DNA of 64,000 nucleotides from Sodiomyces alkalinus F11 (lineage: Eukaryota; Ascomycota; Sordariomycetes; Glomerellales; Plectosphaerellaceae): assembly GCF_003711515.1 (NCBI RefSeq), contig NW_021167082.1, forward strand, positions 1,249,310 through 1,313,309, written 5' to 3'. A program made the translations under genes and the position numbers. Each line of letters begins with the position of its first letter. The stretch's first letter is position 1. Shown one piece after another: positions 23,640 to 33,650 of the stretch. The notes below the pieces were generated by a model that searched no databases, was not told the DNA's origin, and saw only the letters and a list, made by a program, of their open reading frames with translations.

Positions 23640-24090
23640 AGACGTTTTCCCCTCCATCAACAACCCACTTTGTCGTCACTCTATTAATAAACATCTTTTC
23701 GTCTCCTTCAATTATATAGATTAAGATAAAGCAGTTAAACTAATCGACTTTATTACTTCCTCCTGGAGGAACTATCATTCTCTTGTTGTTGTAGATACCT
23801 TCGGTAGGCCGATTCCGGGCCCACTCATATTAGTCACTAACGGCCCGCTCGCCTGCTGATCACGGAGAAGCTCGAGGTGGCCGGACCAACGACCTTCCGC
23901 GGTAGTTTCCGCGACGAAGCAAGGGACGGACCTTCTAGATCGCCAGCCGTGTTTCCACTATTGGCCAGATCGTAGCGCCACAGCCACGACTAACAACCAC
24001 AACCTCACAGCCAAAGGCTCAAAGCCAACCCCAACTTATGGAGTACAATCCGATACCGGCAAACCCCTCTTAGCATGCTATACCATACCT
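23640..24090 (+). mobile_element. Possible LTR-retroelement remnant
   Basis: ACTCTATTAATAAACATC followed by an AT-rich junction resembles the 3' end of a fungal LTR. About 200 bases later there is a Gln/Thr/Pro-rich frame (translation near 23920-24070 reads IASRVSTIGQIVAPQPRLTT and continues) like the start of a gag gene. No second LTR, no pol sequence and no terminal duplication are visible. This is weak evidence. Confidence 0.25.
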
Positions 24091-24975
24091 TTCCCTTGAT
24101 TACCTATTGTCTTGACCTCTTGCTAGCAGTTGCGTTGGCGTAGTGGAATGGACGAAATAATGAGTATGGAACTGGATATATCTCCTCGCATCCCCCTCCT
24201 TTAAACCCTTCTGCCGCCCTGGATCGACGGGAAAAGGAGCCCTGGTAGTGTCACTTGGCAAGGAGCGGGATTCTTTCTGATTAGCTAGTGAAAAAATAGG
24301 TAGGTAGAAAAGGGTACGAAACCACGGAGGCCGGTAATATGGACTAGATTCTGTCATAAGTCGGTGGCAATCCATTTCGTGGAGAGACTGCGTCGTAATC
24401 TAAAGAAACGTGGATATGTAATATGCCCAGAAAAGAATCCGATGGCGCATTGCAGCGTTGCGATGAGAGAGGATGTTGTGGGGAGTGGTGGTGTGGTGGC
24501 CCGTCTCGAAGGCGGACTCTTACGTTGTACGTGTATTAGTCCCCTGTTCCCGCACGTGGGGACCAGTGAACCCCCTGTAAGGGGTTTTTCTTTTGGACCC
24601 GTCGTTGAGGGTTCATGGATCAGGGATCAGGGATCAGGGGTCAACGCTCAAAAAGGATCCAAGCTCGGAGGTACCTATGTACATGTGTAAATGGGGTAAA
24701 CGGGAAAATGCACATCGATCTCCTCGAGTCCTCCGACGAGACCCGAGGTCAACCAGGGACTTCCCACAACCTAACTTTTGCACACCGCCAGCTAAGCAAG
24801 GGTACTTTGTGCTTGCTGCCGAAGTAGAATCCCCCGTTTCTCACGTCCAGACCAGAAGAATCAGTGCGTGACACCTGCTGGTAACGAGTCAACGACGACC
24901 GTGGAAGACGACGACGACGACGACGACGACACCTTGGACCTCAACAACCAAGAGTCCAGAGACTCCAAGACCACC

Positions 24976-26460
24976 ATGGGGGAGTCCAAACAGCCCATTG
25001 ACAACACGTCAGATTCGGACCAGATCTCTGTCCCGCCAAGAACCGACACCATGATCGAAAAAGGTAGCAAGGAAATCAGCCCTTCAACAGACGCCGAGAA
25101 ACAGACAGAGCAATCGCCAGAACCCCAGAGTCCTCCACCACCACCAAACGGCGGGTATGGCTGGATTTGCACATTATGCGTTGCCCTCATAAATGCTCAC
25201 ACCTGGGGCATCAATTCCTCCTACGGCGTCTTCCTCGCACACTACCTCTCTACTGACACCTACCCCGGAGCAACATACCTGCAATATGCCTTCGTCGGCG
25301 GGCTGTCCATATCGGTGGCTATGCTCGTGTCCCCGCTGGCAACCCTGTCAACGCGCTATTACGGGACTCACTTCAGTCTATGCGTCGGCACAGTCCTCGA
25401 GGCAGGCGGCCTAATCGGCGCCTCGTTTGCGTACAACATTTGGCAGCTGTTCCTCAGCCAGGGCGTTGCCTTCGGCATCGGAATGGGCTTCCTCTTCGTC
25501 GCGTCCGTCGGGATCCCGCCGCAGTGGTTTACCACCAAGCGATCGCTCGCCAACGGCGTCAGCGCATCCGGGTCCGGTTTCGGCGGCCTGCTCTACTCTC
25601 TGGCTGCCGGGGCCATGATCCGAACCATTGGGCTTGCCTGGTGCTTCCGCGTACTGGGACTCCTCGCCTTTGGCGTGAACGCGATCTGCATCGCGCTGAT
25701 TCGGGACCGCAACAAGATTATTGGCTCCCGGCATGCGGCCTTCGACATGAAGCTGTTTAAGCGACCCGAGTACCTTCTGCTCAACGGGTACGGCTTCTTC
25801 TCGATGCTGGGCTATATTGCGCTCGTTTTCTCCCTGGCCGACTATGCGAGGAAAATCGGGTTGGATGCCTCGCAGGCGGCTGTGGTCTCCGCCATCCTGA
25901 ATCTGGGCCAGGGCCTCGGGAGACCGCCCACGGGATACTTCTCGGACAGCATCGGGCGCATCAACATGGCCGGGATCACCACCTTCTTCTGCGCAATCTT
26001 GACCTTCGTCGTCTGGATATTCGCGAACAACTACGGCGTTCTGATCTTCTTCGCCCTCATTGGCGGTACCGTGGCCGGCACGTTCTGGGCAACCATCGGT
26101 CCAGTCGCGGTGGAGGTTGTCGGCCTTCAGGATCTCCCGTCCGCCCTGAACCTCGAATGGGTCATCATCGTTCTACCGTGCACCTTCAGCGAGCCGATCG
26201 CTCTCGAGATTTTCGGAGCCACGGGGAATTACCTGGGAACTCAGATCTTTATTGGGTTCATGTACACTGCTGCGGCTCTGTGTGTCCTGTTCCTCCGGGG
26301 ATGGAAAATCGGTGAACTGAACGAGATTGCGAGACTGAAGAGTGAAAACCCGGATGATGTCCATGCTGGGGATGCTGGGATGGGATCGACAAACGAAGCG
26401 GCAAGGGTCGTAGGGAGAGGCACCATGTGGAAACATTTCTGGGAATGGCGCAAAGTATGA
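24976..26460 (+). CDS. MFS transporter, monocarboxylate-porter type
   Basis: Single exon, 494 residues from the ATG in CACCATGG (24976), a strong initiation context. An acidic, Pro-rich cytosolic N-terminus ends in PPPPPNGGYGWICTLCVALIN, the conserved entry to TM1 of the fungal MCT-like family (SLC16 type). About twelve hydrophobic segments follow, with the A/G-rich GIGMGFLFVASVGIPPQWF and the loop motif YFSDSIGRINMA (motif A-like DxxGR) between the halves. Likely plasma-membrane uptake or export of a carboxylate; the substrate is unknown. The frame stays open for 36 codons upstream but contains only a GTG, so 24976 is preferred. Divergent from the secreted-protein gene. Confidence 0.9.
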   Translation: MGESKQPIDNTSDSDQISVPPRTDTMIEKGSKEISPSTDAEKQTEQSPEPQSPPPPPNGGYGWICTLCVALINAHTWGINSSYGVFLAHYLSTDTYPGATYLQYAFVGGLSISVAMLVSPLATLSTRYYGTHFSLCVGTVLEAGGLIGASFAYNIWQLFLSQGVAFGIGMGFLFVASVGIPPQWFTTKRSLANGVSASGSGFGGLLYSLAAGAMIRTIGLAWCFRVLGLLAFGVNAICIALIRDRNKIIGSRHAAFDMKLFKRPEYLLLNGYGFFSMLGYIALVFSLADYARKIGLDASQAAVVSAILNLGQGLGRPPTGYFSDSIGRINMAGITTFFCAILTFVVWIFANNYGVLIFFALIGGTVAGTFWATIGPVAVEVVGLQDLPSALNLEWVIIVLPCTFSEPIALEIFGATGNYLGTQIFIGFMYTAAALCVLFLRGWKIGELNEIARLKSENPDDVHAGDAGMGSTNEAARVVGRGTMWKHFWEWRKV

Positions 26461-26860
26461 AGGCCTTGGCATTCGGTGAGTTGAACAACAAACGGACGGA
26501 AACAAACAAACAAAAAAGGAAAACAAGGGGAAAAAAAGTTGTGAAATGGTATACGGGGGTTATTTCTTACGGACACACGAACATGGACTTGGAACTATCA
26601 GCTTACATGACTGGCGTTATTGCGCTTATAGCACGTACAGCCTATGACCCAGAGTAGATACGCATCAGGTATAGATAGACATGACTATCATTAGATTTAC
26701 ATTGGAAAAACTTGCAACTCAGACTCAATCGATTCTCTACACTCGACCACTCCTGTATTCACATCATTATTGTCTAAGATCGTGTTTGCGCATGCATATG
26801 TGGTTTGTCGTCCAACCATCCATCCCCTGCATGTGTGGACAAATATGGCGGATTTGGCTG

Positions 26861-27250
26861 GAGTGCCGGTCCTCCGCCCCCCCTGTTCGGTCCTCCGGGT
26901 ACACTTAAACTCTTTCCAGACTAAAATCCACTTTATCTCCACCACCCGAAATACCTAGGTATATTCCTTAGGGCTAGGGTTCCTTCTTCGTGGAGTCTTT
27001 CTTCGTGGAGTCCTTCGTAAAGGCCTTCTTCGTGGAGGCCTTCTTCGTGGAGGCCTTCTTCGTAAAGGCCTTCTTCGTAAAGGCCTTCTTCGTAGGGGCA
27101 GAGTCCTTATACGCGTTCTATCTATCTACTTATATTAGGGTACCTAGGAAACCTACCTATTTCGGGTAGTGGAGATAAAGTGGATTTTTAGTCTAGAAAG
27201 AGTTTAAGTGTACCCGGAGGACCGAACAGGGGGGCGGAGGACCGGCACTC
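26861..27250. mobile_element. Non-autonomous Mutator-type (MULE) inverted-repeat element
   Basis: 390 bp. The left 93 bases (26861-26953) and the right 93 bases (27158-27250) are inverted repeats with about four differences, both ending in GAGTGCCGGTCCTCCGCCCC. Flanks are ATTTGGCTG (26852-26860) and ATTTAGCTG (27251-27259), a 9-base target duplication with one mismatch. Long terminal repeats with a 9-base duplication are the signature of the Mutator superfamily. The core holds 15-bp tandem repeats. No transposase is encoded. A second, deleted copy is at 34752-34897. Confidence 0.85.
26983..27096 (-). repeat. 15-bp tandem repeat in the core of the Mutator-type element
   Basis: About seven units of the type CTTCTTCGTGGAGGC / CTTCTTCGTAAAGGC (one unit is 12 bases). 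Because 15 and 12 are multiples of three, the minus strand stays open and reads as lysine-rich pentapeptides of the form FTKKA/STKKA, ending at a TAG near 26974. This looks like a piece of a gene rather than random satellite DNA. Confidence 0.85.
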
Positions 27251-28057
27251 ATTTAGCTGTGGGTGGTGGCCGGGGAAGAGACTGACACGATGTAACTCTA
27301 GATATTAACAACAGCAGTGAATTATTAGTAAGTCAAGAATGTCGGAAATAAAGATTGAAAAACAGTAGAGGCCCAGGGCAGGAGAAGGGAACAGGGGAAA
27401 GAGGAAAAAAAAAAAAAAAGGGGGGGGGGGCGTGCATGGAAATCGGGCGTACAATGTAATTACATCATCGGAGTTCTTTTGGCCGAAACCGGAATCCGGC
27501 ATTCGGTATTCAACATGAAGGTACCTTATCGGATAATACCGAAGTAGTTTTATAGAACGGACTGATGGGGGGCTGGAAAAGCGGCTGAAGAAGCGGCTGG
27601 GAGGCGGGATGCAGCCCCACTGCCGTCATTCCTTCCAGCTGCACTTGCAGGCATACCTAGATCTAAGCATACCTGGCAAACCAAGAGACCAAGACACCAA
27701 GAGATGCAACCGAGATGCCGTGCTCGATGGCGAGAATCGGCATATGCATAGAACAATTACATGCACAAGAGTGGGACTCAGGGCCCGGAGTGAGGAAAAA
27801 AAGTCTTTTTATTTTTTTCGGTACTGTACTCCGTCCCCAAAAAATAGCTCTACCTCCCATTTTAAATTCATTTTTAAATCCAGTCCGAAAATGAATGTCA
27901 CTGGCTGTGCTGTGCATAACATGGGTAAAAAGGGGAAAACAAACAACATCCGGGGAGAGCTAAACCACTTTTGGGAGGGGGCAACAATATAGACCGCCAA
28001 ACGACGCCAGTGAACTTCCTGTGTGTCCTTTTTTCTTTTCACGTCATGAGAACCCGT

Positions 28058-30416
28058 TTAGGTCTCCGCAGACTCGAGCCAGGCGCGGAGGCCGGCAGGG
28101 TCACGGCAGCGGAACTTGATACCGGCGGACCAGGGGATGGCCTGGGCCTCGGTGGGAGTGGCGGTGTCCTTGATGGCGTCCATCTCAAGAGAGCACTCGC
28201 GCTGGGCACGGAAAGGAGGGAAGACCGCCTTCTTCTGCTCCTCGCCGAGGGGCTGGCGCTCCCAGGTGAAGAAGTGCAGGAGAAGGACGAGAGTAGAGTA
28301 GAGACCACGGTTGGCCACTAAGAAAGAAAAGGGGCGTTAGCTCATCATGGCCGGGAATAAAAAAAGAAAGACGGACCGATAAAAGGGAGGGGGACGTACT
28401 GTCAATGCCGGGGCAGACACGACGACCGCAGCCGTAGGTCAGATGGGTAACACCAAGCTTCTCACCACCCTGGCCGAGCATGTCGGTGCGGCCCTTGCGG
28501 CCGTTCAGCCAGCGCTCAGGGAGGTACTCATCGGGGCGGTCGAAAGCAACGGGGTCGCGGTTGCCGGCCATCAGGTTCATGATAACAAGCTGAAAAGGTT
28601 ACTTGTTAGGATGACGCTTTCCGATATGGTCAATGATTAGGTGTGAATATCCAGTAGACGTACCATGTCCTTGGGGATCTTGGCGCCCTCATATTGGGCG
28701 CCATCGAGAGTCTGACGGGGGAAACCAAGGCGGACGGGAGTGTAGATGCGAGAGCCCTCCTGTAAATTTCATTCAGTTAGAAAGAGATACCCATCTACTT
28801 GATTTCATGGGAGGGAAGACACTCACAGTGTGCAGAGCCTTGACGTATTCGACGCGGTCATACTCATGGGGCTTGGGGGGCTCGCCGCCATAAACCTCAC
28901 GGATGGCCTCATAGCCGTTCTGCTGCAAGTCGGGGCGGTTGGCGAGGTAGCCGATGATCCAGGTAAGAGAGTAGCCAAGATTGACGCCAGCAGCAACTGT
29001 GAACAAACATTAATTAGATGATGTTGCTCATCAGGTTGGGACCAGGGGAAACATGAAGGATTGAAAAGGGGGTGTGGAAAATGTGGGGAAGTGGTGAGGA
29101 GGGGGTGTAAGAGCTTGAAAGGGGGGTGTGGTGGTGTGGGGCTCTGTGGGGGAAGTGACAATGCGGGGGTGGTGACATACTGCCGGTGTAAGACGCCAGG
29201 AGAACCTCCTCGTCCTTCAACAGACCCTGACGAAGGATGTTGCCCAGAATGGAGGGAGTTTCATCGCCGTCATCAATGCGGCTTTTGAGGTCACCGAGCA
29301 TCTTCTGGATGTAGACCTGCTGGGTGCGGCGGTACTCCTTGGCCTTCTCCTCCTTCTCATCGAAAGACCAGTTCCTAATTCCGAGAGCCTTTCCAGTCAC
29401 GTAGCGGACCCAGCCGGCAGCGCGGAGGATGGGAATGTAGTCACGAGCGGGAGAACCAATGGTGCGCTGGCGGACTGTATTGAAGCGTTAGTCTCTTTCT
29501 TTCGGGCTTGTAAGGACAAGGATGACTTACAGATGTTGGTCTCGTTCTCAGCGAGCATGCCAACCACGTCATCGTCGAGGGCAATACCCATAAGCTGCTC
29601 AGAGACCTGACCGGTACCAAAACGGTGGAGCTTCTCAGCCATATCGACGGCGGGGCCCTGGCTGATGGTGAGGATCTCGCTGAAGAGCTTCTTCAGCTTG
29701 GGGTGGATGACGGGAGTGTAGATGGGAAGGAGACGAGGAGCAATCTGGGAGGAGAGAGCCTTGCGGGTGCGGACAAGGCGGTCGCTGTATGGTGAGGTGC
29801 CGACAGTCCAGATACCAGACGAGGCGAAATCGCTGTGGAAGAGCTTGAAGGTAGGGCGGGACTGGAAGGCAGGGCCCTGCTTGACAATGGTTTTGGCAAG
29901 AGCCTCGTGGCTGTTGACGAAGACCTGCAAAACTATGCATCAGTTGAATGGCTTTTAATCGGGCTTGTTATTCGAGAGGGGGAGAGCATACAGCCTCGCG
30001 CTCACCAAGAGAGACACGGATAACATCGCCATACTTCTTGGTCCACTCGGCAATCTTAGGGACGTGGCCATTGCTCAACTAATTTAGATGTTAGAAATTA
30101 GAATGATGAAGACGCAAGGTGAAGACCCAAGATGAAGGCAAGGTATGCAACGAACCTCGAGAAGGTTGCCAACGATGGGAAGACCCGGAGGGCCAGGAAG
30201 GTTGACGGTGTGGGGAGCACCACCGAGCATGCGGTCGAAAGTCCACACGATGCGCTTCAAGAGCTTGCGGCCAGCCTCAAATCCGCTGAGAAGGATAGCA
30301 GTGAAGAGGACGGCGCCGGCGGCGTAGAGAACACGAACGTCACGGACGCCGTTGAGGAGGTTCGCCGTGGCCTCGGCCGCGGCGTCCTTCACGGTGGAGT
30401 TGTAGAGCGCATCCAT
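28058..30416 (-). CDS. Cytochrome P450 monooxygenase, CYP504-like
   Basis: Eight exons: 30156-30416, 29992-30078, 29531-29924, 29181-29474, 28827-28996, 28664-28759, 28400-28589 and 28058-28317, giving 583 residues in consistent phase. A membrane segment near residues 28-47 anchors it to the ER, followed by the proline hinge PGPPGLPIVGN. The ExxR motif is EGSR, and the heme loop YGCGRRVCPG holds the cysteine ligand. RDYIPILRAAGW, the C-terminal WSAGIKFRCRDP and the overall layout resemble phenylacetate-hydroxylase-type fungal P450s; that subfamily call is tentative. The I-helix reads AAGVNLGYS and lacks the usual AGxDT threonine. A TATA-like element is about 120 bases upstream. Confidence 0.92.
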
Positions 30417-30534
30417 CTCGAAGAAGTATGAGGACTGAAACCGTGTTGTGGTTACTTTGGACTCGACTCCCACAAGAAGTTTGTTGAGCAACTTTGAGCT
30501 GATGAAGTGAGGTTGTCGAGACAGCACGTCGACC

Positions 30535-30543
30535 TTATATAAG
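30535..30543 (-). promoter_or_regulatory. Putative TATA box of the P450 gene
   Basis: TTATATAAG (also readable as CTTATATAA on the minus strand) about 120 bases upstream of the P450 ATG at 30416. Confidence 0.4.
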
Positions 30544-30977
30544 TTTATAACAGTTTGACCAAGGGGGCGCGCTGCCAGCCAGCACCCAGATACAGATAGA
30601 TGCTTCCCTCTCTCCCTTCACTCCCTTCCCTCACCCCCCTTCTCCTGACCCAGGCAGACTTCAGTCTCCCCTCCTTCTAGAACTGGGCAAGTCCCAGTCT
30701 AGCGATGCCCAGTCCTCGGTCAGAGTACGTCGTACCGCGTGCGGAGAGTTCATCCGGGTTACCGATTCGGGATGCGTATAGCTGTCTTTCATGGCTGAAG
30801 TTCTACCAGAAGACTGTGATGGCGCGTAGGGAGGCACGTATACCCAGCATCCCCCTCGGTCACCCGCGCATAGACCCACAGAACCTCGAGAATGTAGTAG
30901 TGTACGTTGTGGTCGCACGTTCCACGTTGTATGTATACCGTAAGGTACTAACTTATTGCATACGACAGCAGGTACAG

Positions 30978-31082
30978 TCGTTGTATACCACAATAAAGAC
31001 GTTGTATACGAGTCTAAAAACGTTGTATATCACGGCAAAGACGTTACACACAGGGCCTGAGAGGCTATCCACGGGGTCGGAG
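30978..31082 (+). repeat. 21-bp degenerate tandem repeat (heptapeptide-length)
   Basis: Five units of 21 bases start at 30978, 30999, 31020, 31041 and 31062; the first three share CGTTGTATA, and the last two are increasingly diverged. A further related unit lies at 30924-30944. In the + frame that is open over 30705-31133 they read as heptads such as TLYTSLK and TLYITAK. Confidence 0.75.
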
Positions 31083-31856
31083 CCTGGGAGTCCCACCCTG
31101 TATGCTAGTGGCACCACCGGCAGCCTCTCCTGATTACTACGTACACGGGCGGTGCCACGGAGCGCTGGGTACGGCATATTGATGGCGAACCGCTTACACT
31201 TACATCTCCAGTGTCGTTACAAGATGTACAAACTACAACTTCTGTGGTAGAGTCGTCGTATCTCTGGCAGGTTCAGAAAACACGGCACGGGCCGTTTAAC
31301 CGTTTTCTCTCTCGTAAGCGGTGTACGAAAGCAGTTCCCTTGAAGGCCTCCAAAAGCGGACCGGTGCCTTCGAGAGGCGATCTCAAAGGCGGTGAGATGA
31401 GATTTCCCAGAACGGCCCGAGACGCATCTCCCGTGCCGCGTCGGAACACGCTATACTACAACCTACTAACATCATGCTCGTCATGTCAGAGGTTAGTTGC
31501 ACCATCATGAGTTCATGTGATGAACGAGGCTGCTCAGACCTCTCAGTCGTCAGTTATTCCATGCGTTAGATCTGCGTGCCACTCGTTTTACTCGCCCAAA
31601 TCAGCAGCTTAACCCGTTTGGGTTCTTGTCTCCATCTACCTAGACGCCCGTCGCCACGCGTCCGCATCCTCTTTTTGTGTCTTGCCCTATTATAAGCACA
31701 CGTGCGATATCGACCATGATCCAACACAAGTTCCTGGGGACCCTTGTCGAGCACAAAATCTATCAATTCCGCGATCTGATTTTCTTGTCCACATCATTGG
31801 AAAGTTTCCGCATTGATACCTATCCACTGTTACGGATACTGCGTACAGTAACCCCC

Positions 31857-31931
31857 NNNNNNNNNNNNNNNNNNNNNNNNNNNNNNNNNNNNNNNNNNNN
31901 NNNNNNNNNNNNNNNNNNNNNNNNNNNNNNN
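31857..31931. other. Assembly gap (75 N)
   Basis: Run of N flanked by a C-run on the left and A-rich/C-rich homopolymers on the right. Confidence 0.99.
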
Positions 31932-31980
31932 AGCTCGCAAAAGAAAAAAAAGAAAAAAACACCCCCCCACCCCCCCCAAA

Positions 31981-32490
31981 TTACAGGGTCTCCTTTTGCT
32001 CGACACCGGCAATGGGTGTCTGCCAAGAAGGCCGGTTCCTAGTGAACAATTCGACCAACGGCTTTGCGTCCTCCAGGGCGCTGGCGTGATCGAAAGTGCC
32101 GACCTTGAGGATCTTGGAACCAGTATAGGTCTCAGTCTCCCGCCAGAGCGTTGTGCCGCAGTCGCCGCAGAAGAAGGATGTGATGGTCTTGCCACTGTTT
32201 GCCGTCTTGGCGAACTCCTTGGGCGTGCCCTTGGTCAAGGTGAATCCCTCGGCGGGAACGAGGATGTTGGTAGAGAATGTGGAGCCTGTGGTCTTGCGGC
32301 AGTCAAGACAGTAGCAGAGGGCCTGTGTGTCCTTTCAGCAGCTGGTTTTTTTTTTTCGAAAGAGCACGATTCACGAGTTTCGTCCCAGATCCCGATTCCC
32401 CCCTTTCTCAATGTAGGTACGAACCTTGGCCTGGGCCTCCCCCGTGGACTGGATACGCACGGCACCGCAAATGCAGCCACCTTCGATCAT
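31981..32490 (-). CDS. GFA/CENP-V family zinc-binding protein
   Basis: Exons 32425-32490 and 31981-32322 give 135 residues. It carries the glutathione-dependent formaldehyde-activating enzyme fold: GGCICGAVR at residues 4-12, CYCLDCRKTTGS at 25-36 and FFCGDCGTTLW further on, which supply the cysteine zinc ligands. Family members handle S-hydroxymethyl-glutathione or are of unknown function; no substrate can be assigned here. The splice joins GEAQAK to ALCYCLDC in phase 0. Donor GTTCGT, acceptor ACAG. A TATA box is about 160 bases upstream. It is the last host gene before the repeat-rich block. Confidence 0.92.
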
Positions 32491-32647
32491 GATGGGATAT
32501 CGAATTTTACAGGAGGGTTTGATTGGTTTTAGAGGCGAAGAAGAAGGATTGAATCGCGGTACCGTGATGGTCAGGATGAATGGCGTGGTTGTGGAACTTG
32601 TGGTTGTCAGGGCCTTGTCGGTGTCCTGCTAAAGCTCAGACCAGCCT

Positions 32648-32654
32648 CTTTATA
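32648..32654 (-). promoter_or_regulatory. Putative TATA box of the GFA-family gene
   Basis: TATAAAG on the minus strand about 160 bases upstream of the ATG at 32490, followed by a C-rich tract. Confidence 0.4.
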
Positions 32655-33604
32655 ACCCCCCGCTTGCCCCTCACCCCCTCCCCCCCCCTCCCGTTGACCC
32701 CTTGACGTTCCTTGACTTGTTCGTGTTCATCCTCTCAATCTGGCTCGGTCGATTTGTCAGCCGCCTTGGCAGCCCTAGGAGATTTGATTTGCGATAGTGT
32801 ACAACGGTAAAACGGTAAAACGGGCAAAAGACAAAGTCTTAGCCTGCTGCCTGACGATCAGCATTGCCAAATTGGGACCAACTGTTGGCAATCATCTGGG
32901 GATATGTACGTGTATGACATCCATTGCCACCCTCTACGTACATGTAGGTAACCTACGGTTGGCTCTAGATATTACCTAGATCATAGATAGGATGTGCGAT
33001 AAAAACTTGCGCCCGTTGAGATTTATTAATCGACATACTTCGGCAGATGTGCCGCATTGCTCAGGTACCGTAGTTAAATATTTCATCATTCCCCCATAAC
33101 AGTTTTTGTTTTCCTAGTTTGAAAGGTTTCGTTCCGCGAAGCACACCGGCAAAATGCAAGAGGTTGGTGCCTTTTTTTTTGGGAATTTCCGCCGCATCGC
33201 ACTCCGCATCCTCGAGACCTCGTCGTATCTAGTTGCGTGCTCCACGAACAGTCTCGCGCATTCGACGGCAATCTCCACATCGAGGATCTGAGCAGACAAG
33301 CCGTACGCAAAGGGCGCAGAGCTAGGTTGAGCTAGTCTCCGGCCTAGGAGTCAAGAGTCCTCACGACAGGCATACCCCAGTCGTGCATCTCTGCAGTGGC
33401 CAGCGTGGCTCAAACGAAGCATCGAACTTCCCGCCCGAAGATCCTCCGATTCCACTCCCGAAGCCTTTCGGGCACGAGGTAACCGCCACTTCCCAGGTCC
33501 CTTTCGCGATACGAAAGTATAGGCTGGTCGGACTCTGCGATGTGCGAATAAAATGATCATCACGATGATATGCCCGATCGATATGTTACAGCGGAAAATG
33601 CCTC

Positions 33605-33606
<2 letters not shown>

Positions 33607-33648
<42 letters not shown>
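33607..33648. repeat. 42-base poly-C tract
   Basis: Uninterrupted C from 33607 to 33648, by far the longest homopolymer in the window. Confidence 0.95.

Positions 33649-33650
<2 letters not shown>

Larger units (their letters stand above)
22233..24975. other. Divergent intergenic region of the secreted-protein and MFS genes
   Basis: About 2.7 kb. 22.3-23.3 kb looks like ordinary non-coding DNA. 23.39-23.5 kb is AT-rich with GGTAAAAAGGTAAGGTAAGG repeats. 23.64-24.09 kb may be a retroelement scrap (listed separately). A GGATCAGGGATCAGGGATCA triple repeat sits at about 24616-24640. An open acidic stretch without ATG precedes the MFS start (24868-24975). Confidence 0.45.
26461..28057. other. Convergent spacer between the MFS and P450 genes, containing a Mutator-type element
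   Basis: About 1.6 kb. The element at 26861-27250 is described separately. An A16/G11 homopolymer pair lies at about 27404-27430. The rest is presumed 3' untranslated sequence. Confidence 0.5.
30417..31980. other. Intergenic region between P450 and GFA genes
   Basis: About 1.55 kb upstream of P450. It contains the 21-bp repeat (30978-31082) and the N gap (31857-31931) next to A- and C-rich homopolymers. No gene is supported. Confidence 0.5.
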
